A program made the position numbers and the translations under genes. From NCBI RefSeq assembly GCF_014066305.1, contig NW_023501045.1, forward strand, positions 493,501 to 557,500: 64,000 bases of DNA, read 5' to 3'. The notes beneath the pieces are model-generated. The model saw only the letters and a program-made list of their open reading frames with translations, made no database searches and had not been told where the DNA came from. This stretch comes from Letharia columbiana. Taxonomy: Eukaryota > Ascomycota > Lecanoromycetes > Lecanorales > Parmeliaceae. Shown piece after piece: positions 1-13,643 of the stretch. Every line of letters begins with the position of its first letter. Position 1 is the stretch's first letter.

Positions 1-274
1 GCTATATCTACTGATAATAAGAAAAACTTATCTTCCCTAATATCAGTTACGCGAAATCCGCCGGCACTTCGTAATTAAAGTTATCGACGATAATTTTATA
101 CGCCTATTACGTATTTTCGATATCGCTATCTAATATAAAATTATATATATTATAATTATAGTCTTTTTACTAAATCGTCGATTTAAGAAAGTTAATATAT
201 TTCTTAATATTCTCTCGAAAGTATTATAGCTTAATATAATAAGTTATATTTCTTTAAGCTACCTTCTCGCGATA

Positions 275-962
275 TATAAAAAAAAGATTAAATATAGAAA
301 GTATATAAAAGTATATTTAATAATTCTAGAATGGATTAGCGATATCTATAATAATAATTAGAATTAAGAATTAAATATACTTAAATAAGAGATAGCTTTA
401 CGCTATTTATATAATAGCGATAATAGTAACTAAGATTAAAATATCGACTTAGATAATATAGCTTTCGTAGTAAACTTTTTATTACTATATATTAGATTAA
501 TTATATATAAATAAAGATTTATAATTTTATCTTCTAGACGTAATCGTATTTAATATTTTAAGATTTCTATAATAGCTCGATACTTATTAATTAACGTATT
601 AATATTATTATATCTAAGCTATAATAGCGCTTATTATTAAATTCTATATTACGCTCTTAAGTAATTTAAAAGATAAGATTTACTTAATTATTAGCGCGTA
701 TAATAAAATTATTCTTAATACTTATATCTTATTTAATTTCGATATTATTTATTTTCTTTTAATTCGAGCTCTCATCTTTATTTATATATACGATAGTTCG
801 CGCGATAAGCGAAACTTTAGACTTCTTCGCAATTACGCTCGCGTATTTTTCTTATATAATACTATTAAAATATAAGTCTATTAGAATAATAACTAGAATT
901 AAAAATTATTTATCGCTTATCTATTATATCTTATCTAATTTACTTAAGAGTTTACTTTTATT
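275..962. repeat. Direct repeat copy 1 (about 690 bp)
   Basis: This segment matches 2812-3499 in the same orientation over nearly its whole length. Shared landmarks include a stretch beginning GTATATAAAAGTATATTTAA and another around GATATCTATAATAATAATTA. Differences are mostly C/T and G/A changes, as expected from RIP acting on two copies of one sequence. It could be a duplicated internal part of an element or a pair of long terminal repeats about 2.5 kb apart. The edges are approximate. Confidence 0.8.
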
Positions 963-2811
963 ATAATAACGATATATTAATATATTTAACTTTATACTTT
1001 TTAATAATTATAGCGTAATTAATAGTTAAGATATTAGCTTTCTTTACTTTCTTAATTAGTTTCTCTTTAAATATAAATATATTTATTCGCTATCGCGATT
1101 TCTTAATATTTTTATTTTAATTAAGCTTATTCTTTATTTTTCGTTTTAATTAAGAATCTAATTATTATTTAATTAATCTATATCGAGACTCTTTAATATC
1201 GCTATCGTTATTAATATTTAATATTTATTATAATAAATTATTAGACTTAATCTCTTCTACTTTAATTATTATAAAAAGATAAATTAGTAAATATATATAA
1301 AAGAATTAAAGGGCTTATATAAATATCTACGAATATTAAGCTATTCTTAATTTTAATTAAAGCTCGTTTTATTAAAAAGTACGTTAATTCTAGCAAGTAT
1401 CGATATTAAAAATAAAGAGGATATATATCGTATACTATTTTAAGTATATTATTATAGAGTTCGACTTAAAGAATAATTATTTCTATAAAAGTAGTAAGAC
1501 TTAAAGATAAGAAAGTAAGAACGAAATACGCGAAAATTTTAATAAGTTATAGTAGTTTAGCGCTAGCTAAATTAGATAAAAATAATCGCTTACTAACTCG
1601 CTCTTTTAAATCTTTTATCTTTTAATCTATATAAGCTATAATAATAATTATAATTATTATAGAAGTAATTAAGATTATATTAGATAATAGCGCTTAATAA
1701 GCGTAATTCGCTTAAGCTTAAATCTTTAAAATTAAAGAAAAAATATCTTATTAATATCTAATTTAAGCTAGATAATTTAAAATAATTTAAAAATTTAATA
1801 TACGCGATAGATATCTAAGCTTTTCTTCCCCCCTTCTTTCTCTTTAAGACTTTCTTTTTTATATTAACTCTTTTTATTATTAGATTATCTTCTTTATATA
1901 TTAGATTTCTATTTAAGTAACTTAATATTATTATAGTAATATTAAAAGTATAACGTAGTTATTAAGTTATATATTTATTTTTTATTTTTTAATAACTTTA
2001 AGTTAATACGTAGATAGATCGCGCGAAGAGCTTAACTTATATACGCTTAATCTATTATTAATAGCTCTTCGAAAAAGCTAATATTATTCTAGAGTGCTAG
2101 ATATAATATTAAAGTAAAGTTTTTACTAAATATTATCGTCGCTTTAATCGCTATCATCATTACTTTAATAGATATTATTCTTACTTTAATAATATTAAGG
2201 CGTTAATAAAAACTAAATAGTATATTCTTTTAATTATTATTATACTTATTATATATAACTAACGCGAGCTATAGCTTAAGCTTTACGCGAGATTCATCGC
2301 TATTAAAAGTCGATTAATCTTATAATCTCGAAGCTTCTCTTTCTAATATCTAGTTTGTTAAATTATACTTAATTAGAATTTATTAAAGCGTTATTATATT
2401 TAAAGATTCGTTTTTAAAGTATTATATAAGATAATAGAAGTCTTTTTAATTCGTTAATTTAAAAGTAAGTTTTTTATTACTACGCTTTATAATTAGCTCT
2501 AATAATTTCTATTTAAATAAATATTTATCTTTATATAATATATGAAAAGCGAGTTATATTATAGAAAAAAAATCTAAATCTCGCGATTACTTTAGCTGAG
2601 TCGTTTAAAGTAAAGGAGAGAATATATTTATCTTTAGTTATTAAATTAATTAACTATTATAAATATAACTATAAGATATAATTACGTATTATTAATTATC
2701 TTAATAATTATAAAAAATGTAAAAGAAATGAAATTATATAATTAAGTATTTATAAACTTTCCTCTTCTAAGTATTTATTTTAATTTAGAGTTTAATCGCT
2801 ATTTAATTAAA

Positions 2812-3499
2812 AAAAGAGTAAAATATAAAAAGTATATAAAAGTATATTTAATGATTTTAGAATAGATTAACGATATCTATAATAATAATTAGAATTAAGA
2901 ATTAAATATACTTAAATAAAAGATAGCTTCGCGTTATTTATATAATAGTAAAAGTAATAATTAAGATTAAAGTATTAATTTAGATAGCGTAGCTTTCGTA
3001 ATAGATTTTTTATTACTATATATTAAATTAATTATATATAAATAAAGATTTATAATTTTATCTTTTAAACGTAATCGTATTTAATATTTTAAGATTTCTA
3101 TAATAACTCGATACTTATTAATTAGTATATTAATATTATTATATCTAAACTATAATAGAGCTTATTATTAAATTTTATATTACGCTTTTAAATAGCTTAA
3201 AAAATAAAGTCTATTTAATTACCAGCGTATATAATAGAATTATTCTTAATACTTATATCTTATTTAACTTTAATATTATTTATACTCTTATAATCTAAGC
3301 TTTTATCTTTATCTATATATATAATAATTCGCGCGAAGAGTAAAACTCTAGACTTTCTCTAAATCACGCTCGCGTACTTTTTTTATATAATACTATTAAA
3401 ATATAAATCTACTTATTAAAATTATAATTAGATTTAGAAATTACTTATTACTTATCTATTATATTTTATCTAATCTACTTAAAAGTTTACTTCTATTTT
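2812..3499. repeat. Direct repeat copy 2 (about 690 bp)
   Basis: This is the second copy of the repeat at 275-962, same orientation, starting 2,537 bp downstream. Similarity stops just after GTTTACTT (about 3499), where the following sequences diverge. No terminal TG/CA pair or primer-binding site is obvious, so I cannot tell LTRs from a tandemly duplicated element. Confidence 0.8.
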
Positions 3500-5861
3500 C
3501 TTATTAAGCTTATTAATTAGATTAAAGTTTATATCTTATTTTTATATAAATATCTAGTCGTATATTAAATAATATCTTATTATTTAAGACTTTTAAATAT
3601 AATCTAATTAAAAAAAGAATCTATTATATAAAGAATTATAAATTATAATATATATTTTTATAGCGATAGAGAATTCTAATTATCTTTATAATTATTATTA
3701 TTTAAAGATAATTATAATAGCGAAAAATACTCGTATTCTTATCTTTAATCTAGAATTAGAATTACGTAACTAGCTTATTAAGATTTTAAACTTAAACGAT
3801 CTATACTCTTATAAAAGCGCTTAGATCGCTTAAGTATATTAGCGATATTCTTATATATTAATTTAGTATTAATAAGCTTAAAAGCCTCTTATATCTTTTC
3901 ACTCGCCTTATTAAGTATAAATCTATATTTTATTATATTATAATTTTTAAACTATTATCTAGTCGATTCTAATAATAATATTTATTCTTTTTTATCTTTA
4001 AGCGCCTATACTATATAGTTTCTAAGAACTACGTATTTTATTTTAATAAAAAATATATATAAGAGGGGAAGATAGTAAACTTTCTTAAACTTTATAATTA
4101 AAGATAATTAATAAGTAAGTTCGATACGAGTAAGATTAATATATAAATAACGAGTCTATTTAAATATAAATTAGAATATTAAAATTAAAATTAATATAGA
4201 GAAAAACTTATATTAATAAATATTATTTTAACGATTCTTTTTTAAGAAAATTTCTATAAGTTATACGAGATTCCCACGTAATAAGAATAAATATTCTTTT
4301 AAGAATTTATTATATCTTCGAAAATTCCTAGATATTTAATCTTCTTTCTAGTAAATTCGATTATAGTTTACTATACTCGTTATTGCAGTAAAAAGATATT
4401 AATAAATACTTTAATCTTTTATACTTATATCTTATCTACTAACGTTATTTAAAAATTTATATTCTCTAAAAAAAGTTAAGAATTTTCGAATCACTTAATC
4501 TTTTAATTAATAATATTTAATTATATATCGATAATTATATCTTTATCTTCTTTCTTTATATCAAGTTACTTATTATACTCTATATTAATATTCTTAGTGA
4601 AATCTAGAATTAAAACTATATCTAATGGACTTAATCGTTTATAAAGTTTATTATCTTCGATATAATATATAAAATATTACGCGTAAATATTAATTATAAT
4701 ATTAGAAAGATATTAGAATAATTATAATAATAATTAGAATTTATAATAAGTATATCGATTATATATAATACGTTCGATAATCCTCTCTTTTATTTTCTTC
4801 TTTTTCTTAAAAGTAATTTTTTAATATTTTAAGAAAGCTAGAAGTCTTTTTTTAACTATTTATTTCGCTATTATATTTATATTATTTTATTTTCTTAAGA
4901 TTACTCTTAATAATTTATATATATTTAGACTTACTAAATACTAGCGCGACTTTACTATATTCTTATTTCTAAAATATTTATCTATTATTTTTTATATCTT
5001 ACTATTACTTAAATCTTTAAAATATTTTTATTTCTTTAGAAATAATATAATAGAGCGAATTAAAGCTATTATCTTTATTAATAATATTAGCTTTTATAAT
5101 ATTAAAAAATAATAAAAAATACGTAAATTTACTTATTTAATTAAATTCTTACTTAAGATAGTTATAACGATAATTTTCGTATAAGAAGCTTATTATAAAA
5201 TATTAAAGAATATATTATAAAGAGTATATTAATATTATAATAGAAACGATAAGAAAATTTAAGTAAAATTACATTACTATAAAAGGTAATATAATTAAAA
5301 AAAATATTAGAAAAGGCTAAAATATAAAAAAATTTAAGAACGCGCTATTAAAAAAATAGGCTAGTTTACTAACGCGTTTTCGCGTTTTTTCAAAATCTTA
5401 TTTATAAAAATATTTAACGCTAATTTTTAATATTATAAAGTCGGATTTTAATCGAATTTTTTTAAATTTGATAATCTAATTAGAATAGTTAAGGATTATT
5501 ATCGATAATAGACTTTTCTCAGCTTTTATATAATAATAGACGTCTATTTTAAGCTTCTAATAATTTAGATCTAAGAATCCCATAAAGTAAGTTTATCTTT
5601 TTAAGATTTTATTTTACACTTTCGATTTATTATACGTATTTTCTCTTTTAAAAAATAATTAGAAAGATAATTAGAATATTAATTAAACCGCTTACTTTTA
5701 GAATACTATTTATTCTATACTTATATTTAAAAAGATATAATAATAAATATAAATACTTCTATTTATAAATCTTTATTAATAAACTCTTAACTAGCTATTT
5801 AATTTCTTAATTCTAAAATAATATTAGATTAGTTAGAAGATTTTAAAAGCGATAAATTAAA

Positions 5862-6055
5862 AAGTTCTCGAAGTGGTTAATTAGAAAATTCTAGAGATAT
5901 TTAGCTAAAAAATTCTCGAAATAATTAATTAAAAAGTTCTAGAGATAATTAGTTAAAAAATTCTAGAAGTAGTTAGCTAGAAAGTTCTAGAGATAATTAG
6001 TTAGAAAGTTCTAAAAGTAATTAATTATGAGATTCTAAAAATAGTTAGCTAGTAG
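5862..6055. repeat. 24-bp tandem repeat, 8 copies
   Basis: The core TTCT recurs at 5865, 5889, 5913, 5937, 5961, 5985, 6009 and 6033, an exact 24-bp period. Units read roughly AAAGTTCTAGAGATAATTAG, with substitutions but no length change. A period of 8 codons kept without indels suggests the array once encoded an octapeptide repeat in a transposon or gene protein. That is inference, since stops now interrupt all frames. Confidence 0.85.
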
Positions 6056-7364
6056 ATTTAGGTAATAATTCATCAATAAATTTAATTATATTAAAAAAAA
6101 AAGAGATAGACTTTACTATAAAAAAAGCTTAAGATTAGAAACTTCTAGTATATAATAAGAATAGTAATATTACGACTCAGCGATAAGTTTTATAGTAAAT
6201 CTATATAAGTTTATTAATTTTAATATATAAGTAATTAGTATAACTAGAAGAAGAAGAAATAACTCTTATAATTCTAATTATTATAATAAAAGAGAGTTTA
6301 AATATAGTCTTCTCTTTTCTAATTATTATTCTAATTATCTAACTTTCTAAATTAGATAAGCTTAAAAATATATTAATAAGAATAAAGAGTTAATATATAT
6401 ATTTGATAATGATATACTTAGCGATAATAACGATACTCTATTTCAAGATTAAACTATCTCTTAACCTCGAGATATTATTTATAAAGATAGAAATTTTAAT
6501 AATATATATAATGAAAATATTAAAATCGTAATAGTTAAAGAATGTCTATCTATATATAAATTACTAAAAAAGAATAAATATAATAAAAAACTTAGAAAGA
6601 GGAGATTTAATATACTTTCAGCGGCGGCCGCGATAGATAAAATAGTATTTTAAGTATTATTAGTAGTAAAAGCAGCTAGAAAGTCGAGTAATAAGATTTC
6701 TAGAAAATCTACTATAAGCGGGAAAAATACGAGTAAAAGAAAAAGCGCCGCTAATTATATATCTAAAGTGAGGAAATTATATAAATTTTATCTAGATAGT
6801 AAGTTTAATTTTATATATACTTTTAATTATCTTTCTAATTATAGTCTACTAACTATCGCTCTTCGCGAAATTAAACGCTATTAGAAGTTAACTACGCTAT
6901 TAATTTTAAAAGCTTTATTTTAAAAACTTATTTAAGAAATTTCGTTAAGTATAATAGATGAAATTAAGAATAATATTAAGTATCGTTAATAAAGTTCTAT
7001 TATCGAGGCGATATAAAAGGCGATAGAAGTTTTTCTAACTAATAATTTTTCAAATAAGACTTTTTATTATCCTTATACGAAATTCGCTAATAATAGAATA
7101 TAGATACTTAACTATTAATAATTTATAATAAACGCATAATATTATAGGCTAAAGATATACTACTTTTATATAGATTTTTAAAATTATATAATATTAAGTT
7201 ATACGTAAGTATAAAGATAGATTAAAAGCTTATAATTTAATTTAGATAGACTATTAAACTACTATAAATAATAGAATAAAAAACTTTATAATTAAATTAT
7301 CGACTTTTTTAATTTATAATATAACTCTTAATTATAATATTACTTATAAGATTATATTCTACTT

Positions 7365-8165
7365 CGAATTCTAATTATCTTTAAAATTAATATTATATAA
7401 TATATTTAATTTATAATTTAAAAGATTTATATTATATTAAAGAATTAATAATTTTTATTATTATATAATTATTTATATTATAATTATAATTTTAATATAA
7501 ATATATATTATATTTTCTTATCTAATTATTAATAATTATATATTTTTATAGATTCTTATTATTATATTAAAAAATAAAAGATTTTATTAAAGTCTATATA
7601 TATTTAATTATTATATTAATCCTCGACTTAGAATTCTAATTATCTTTATAATTAATATTATATAAAATTATTAAATTATAATTCTAAAAAATTATATTAT
7701 ATTAAAAAATTAAAATAAGTTATTATTATAAAACTATCTATATTATAATAATAATTTTAATATAGAAATATATTTATTATACTTACTTATTTAATTAATA
7801 AATACTATATTTATATAATAGATTCTTATTATTATCTTAGAAAATAAAAGATTTTAATTAAAATCTATTAGATATTTATTTATTATATTAATCTTAGATT
7901 CGTATTCGACTTAGAATTCTAATTATCTTTATAATTAATACTATATAAAGTATTTAATTTATACTTTTAGAAAATTACATTATATTAAAAATTATATTCT
8001 ATTAAATTATAAAAAAAATCTATTATTATAAAATTATAAGTATTATAAGTATAATTTAAATATCTTATTTTCTTATTTAATTAATAAGTATTATATTTAA
8101 TAATAAATTTCTATTATTATCTTAAAAAATAAAAGATTCTATTAAAATCTATAAGATATTATATT
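7365..8165. repeat. About 270-bp tandem repeat, 3 copies
   Basis: Three successive units each start with GAATTCTAATTATCTTTA or a close variant, at about 7365, 7631 and 7914. Each ends in a segment reading AAAATAAAAGATT followed by TAAAATCTAT-like sequence. Units differ by small indels and many C/T-type changes. The lengths of about 266, 283 and 250 bp suggest a satellite-like tandem duplication inside the AT block. Confidence 0.75.
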
Positions 8166-11100
8166 TTTTACAAGTAAAGGTCTACGAATTAAATTTATAA
8201 TTATTTTTTTAATTAGAATTATCGAGTAAATAGATAAGCGAACTTTAATAAGCGAGCTATTCGACTATCGAGCGAACTTTAATAAGCGATATTTGAATTT
8301 CTTACGCTTTAATAATTATTAAACTAAATTTAGAAATTCTTTTTTTATCTAAAAGTCCTTATTCCGTTTTATAATTTTAGAAAGAAATCTTAAAATCTTA
8401 ATAAAAAATAAAAAAGTTATTCTAAAATTAAATAATATATATCTATTTTTTAATTAGAGCTATTTGACTACATTTTTTTTATAATTATAAATACTAATTT
8501 ATTTATTCGCGATAATTTAATTAATCTAATTAAAGAGCGTAGTAACTCTAAATTTATAATTAACTATATATATAAATTTAAGATTTTTAAGCTTAACTCT
8601 ATTTTATTCTATTATATATATTAATAGAATTAATTATTAATTACTAACTAACTTATTAATATATAATTAAGCTCGCGAACTTTTCTTTAAATTTAAACTT
8701 TAATTCTTCTTTAAATTTTTTATTATATCTATTTTATTCTTCTTTATCTAAAAATCTTATAATTTTATAATATTAATTATTATCTTAAGTTTCACGCGAA
8801 TATTATAAATTAAGATAAGAACGATAAGCTTTTTATATACTACTTCTTTCTTTTTTTTTTTTTTTTTTTATTTATTATAATATTATAATAATTAGAAAGA
8901 TAATTAGAAAGATATTTAGAAGTTATATTCCATTTTCTTCTTATAGAGTATCTTTTAAATACTATTATTTATAGATCTAGTGAATATATATACTATAAAA
9001 CTAACGTAATAGTAATTTTATATAGCGAGAAGATGAATAATAATAGAATTATAAATAATCTATTATTAAAAGTAAAAGATAAAGTTCTCTATTATTATAA
9101 AGTGAAATTAAATTTATAATTTTAATTATATATATAGAAGTGAATAATATAAACGATCTTTAGCGAATACTTCGCGATGATAGTCTTTTAGCCGAATCCT
9201 TCTTATTTTCATCGCTATTAAGGTCTTATAATTGTTTAATTAATATTAAAAATTGTAAGCGTAAAGCGGTAGAAGAGCTCTCTCAGAATTTTTATATTAT
9301 TAAATCTCGTCGATATATGATAACTCTTGAAGTATATAATCTACTTAGAGCTCGCTTATAAAAAGTATATAATATCGATCTTAGTGTGATATTAACTGTA
9401 AGAGATAAAGTTAAAAATATAAATAGATTTAAAAGTATAAGTTTAGAGGAGTAGAAAAAGATATTATAAGAGGTTAAAGATATATACTTTTATAAATAAT
9501 AAGATCGACTATATCGTAGTATTCTTAGATATTAATATATATAATTTTTTTATTTAATATTCTAGAGGGAAAGTATATATCTATATTAGCTATATAATTA
9601 AGTCTAAATAATTAAAAATAAAAAAGCGCTATTAATAACGATAAGAGTATAAATTTATAATAGAAAGATTTAATAGAGAAGGAAATATTAAATAATTTTA
9701 TCTATTTCGTAATTTTAAGATAAATAGAAAAAGAGGAAGAATAAGAGATAAGTATATTATTAGATAATAACTCGAAGTTATTAGTTAGATTATTTAATAT
9801 AATTAAATAATCTTATAAGTAGAGATTACTTTTTATCTTTATAATAATTTAAAAGTTTTAATAAAGGACTTATTAGTCTCTATAAGCGAAAATAACGTAT
9901 ATCGACTTTTACGACTATAAATCTTATTATACGATTAAGAAATATAAGTATAGAGATTTTACGATATAAAACTATTCTTCTAAGATCGATTATAAAATAT
10001 ATTATTATTATTTCTCGCGTATATAAAATTATTAACTTATAATTTTTAGATTAAAAAAATATATAATTATATATAGACGAATCTTATAGTAAATATCCTT
10101 TTTATTTATTACTCTCTCTTTAATAAAAGTATATTAAAAATCATCTAGATTAATTAATTAAAATTCGATTTACTATCTTTATATATTTATTTTAATAAAG
10201 TTAAGCGCGTAGTATAAAGGAATTTAGTAGTATAATAATTTAATACGAATAATAATAATTTTCTAGATTTATTAGACTCGATTAAATAATAGTTAAAGAA
10301 TTACGACTATACGCTAAATAGATAAGAGTTAAATAAAGATAATAATAAGATAGAAGAGGTTTTTCGAATAATAGCTAATAACTATAATAGTAAAATTTTA
10401 AATCGCTTTTCATTTTTATTATTAAGATATAAATATTTAAATATAAAAGCTTAAAAGAAGAGATTATAATAGATTTCGCTATTTATTAATTAGAAAGATA
10501 TTTAGAATTCTATAATATAAATTTTTTTCTCTTATATCGAACGCTAATTCTTAGAGTCTATAAATCTTTTTTAAGATAATTAAGAGGTAGTAGACTTACT
10601 AATATATTACTTAATAGCTCTTTATCGCTAATCTCTTAATTCTTTATAAAAGTTACTTTTTATACTTAGTGATAGCGAAGCGATAACTTTATATTCTTAA
10701 GTTTTTAGTTATTTACGCTATCTATCTTATAAGCCCCTTTAATATTTCTATTAAGAGTTATAATCGATTTTAAAATATAGTTCTTTTTAATCACAATATC
10801 TTTTTTACGCGGCGAGTACTTTTTATTTATAAGTATATTTAGAAATAGATAGTACTTCTCGATTAAGGTTTATATCTTAGATATTTATATTCGTTAGACG
10901 TATATTTTATTTTTTTCGAACCTTTCTTCTTACTAGCTTTGATATTTCTATTAAATTTACTCTTATCTTTCTTTTCTAACTTTTTAACTTTTTCTTCTTT
11001 AATCTTATAAATAATATCTTAAACTTTCGCTATTATATTAAATTTTTACTTTTAATTTAATTTATACTAAATTTATTTATAGCTATTATTTAACTTACGA

Positions 11101-13183
11101 TACTTTAGAATTCGAGAATTTAAGATTTTATTTTATACTCTTAATATATATATATAATTAATATCGTCGCTTAAGATTCTCTTTTAAAGTAATTATTATT
11201 ACGCTTTAAGCGTTCCTTTACTCGCTTATTATTAATACTTCTTTCTTATCTTATACGCGTAATAAATATAGTCGATTCTATAATCTAGATCTCGAATCTT
11301 AGACTTCGCGTAGAGCTAGAATAATACTTCGTAGTAATTAAATATAAATTTCTAATTTTCGATATTTAGTTAGATTTTAAGCGTACTTTTATAGATTAAA
11401 AAGAAATATTTATCGATTAAGTCTTTAATCTCGATATTTTTATTTTATTAAATATCTTTATAGATAAAGCTATTAATAATATAAGAATATAGAGATAATA
11501 AGAATTTTATACTCTTATAAATTATCTTAACGAGCTTTCGTAGAAAAAATCTATATTTATAAATTATTCGAATTCTTATTCGGTCTATAAGCGCGTTTTA
11601 TAATTTAGCTATATTCTATTTATATAGATTAACGCTAAGTATTATCTCTTTTTTAGCGATCTCCTTATTAATAATAGAGATTATATTTAGATTCTTACTT
11701 CTAATCTAGTTTATATTAAAATCATTTATAGTTATTATTTAACTTACGATACTTTAAAGTCTAAAAATTCGAGATTTTATTTTTCGTATTAAAATTATTA
11801 GCTACGTATTTCTTTAAATAAGAAGTTCTCGCTAATAAAGAAGATATAAAGAGATTATTATTAGAATAATAAATTTATACGTTTTTCGATAATTAGAAAG
11901 ATAATTAGAATTCTATTCTATATTGAGTATTTTAACCCTCTTCTATCTAAATAAAATACTTTTAATTATCTTATTCTTATTTTTTACGCACTCTCTCTTA
12001 TTATATATTAATATATTATTTATATAAGCTTTATATCTTTAATTATTAATATAACTCTTTTATTATAAATAGCGTAGAGATTACTAATTATATAATTTAT
12101 TAATAAAATAATAACTTAATAGAAAGTTAATATATAATAGAATTTCGATATTAGAGTCGTTTTAATAGCTTCTTATAACGTATTTAATATAAAAGTCTAA
12201 ATTTATATAATACGATAAGATAATAATATTATATTAATAATCTCTTATATTATATAGGCGAAAGGTCTTTTTAAAAGAAGTAAATTAGTTAATTTCTAAT
12301 ATCTTTTAATCTCTTATAAAGTAATAGCTAAATTATTATTAATTATATATATATATTACTTAATAAAATATTATATTACTATACTTACTTTCTTATTTTC
12401 AACATCGATTTTTAGTCTTTATAAATAAAAACCTCGAAATATTCTTTCTAGCGATCTTTATATCGAGAGCGCGAATAACTAAAAACTTATCTTATTCGAT
12501 TTTTTTCGCGATTATCTTTTTATAATTAGAAGACTTTAGAATTTTCTTTCGACTTAAAGTCTTAATATAAAGATTAAATAAATAATTATTTAATTAATTA
12601 TTTATATCGTTAAGAAGATTATTAAGATTTATATTATCTTTTAAATAGATCGACTTAGTATGTAGATTAATATCGCTATCTCTATATAATAATAATATAA
12701 TAAGATCGCTATCGAGATTAATAATTATTAATGATATATTATTATTAAATTAGATTAAGATAAATGAGATAAAATAATTATAATATAAAATATTAGTGAG
12801 AAAAAATATTTAAGATGCTAAGAAAGAAAGAAAGAGAGAATTTCTACTTATAATTTTAATATCTTAAAATCTATCTAGCGTTATATTAGCGAAGTCTATT
12901 AAATTTAATCTATTAAAATACGCTATATAATATAATAATTATATTTTTAATTATTATTATAATTATATTAGTTAACTCTAAAGAAACTAATCTTTTAACT
13001 AAAAGATTTATATCTAGATATTTAATAACTATATATTAAAATATACTTACTTTAAATTCTAAATATAAATATCTTTATTTTTAGATGAGATAAAGAAGCT
13101 ATAGATTTAGAATCGGATATTACTAAGGGTCGCCTACTATTTTCTATTATATTTCAGCTATTTACGATTATTAATATATTTAT

Positions 13184-13643
13184 TAATAAGAAAGATATAT
13201 TATTATTATACGAATTTGATTATAATATTAATAATAATTATGAGAACTAAAGTTATCAAATATAGAGATATTCGCTAATAAGAAAGGCGTACTATTATTA
13301 TACGAATTTGGTCGCGATACTAGTAGTAATTATAAGAATTAAAGCTATCGGATATAGAAATACCCGTTAATAAGAAAAGCGTACTATTATTATACAAATT
13401 TGATTGCGATATCAGTGATAACTATAGGAATTAAAGCTATCGGATATAGAGATACCCGCTAATAAGAAAGGCGTATTATTATTATACGAATTTAATCGCG
13501 ATATTAGTAATAATTATAAGAACTAAAGCTATTAGACGTAGGGATATTCGCTAATAAGAAAGATATATTATTACTATACGAATTTAGTCGCGATATTAAT
13601 AATAACTATAGGAATTAAAGCTATTAAATATAGAAATATAACC
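13184..13643. repeat. 92-bp tandem repeat, 5 copies
   Basis: The word TAATAAGAAA recurs at 13184, 13276, 13368, 13460 and 13552, an exact 92-bp period. Each unit also contains ATTATACGAATTT about 20 bp later and a CTATCGGATATAGAGATA-like segment near its end. The middle units are more GC-rich and the outer ones more RIP-like. The period is not a multiple of three, so the array is unlikely to be a protein repeat. It resembles a subterminal or minisatellite array of a transposon. Confidence 0.85.

Noticed and set aside
13184..13643. Possible CRISPR array
   Set aside because: Units are contiguous 92-bp tandem copies without unique spacers, and this is a fungal genome.
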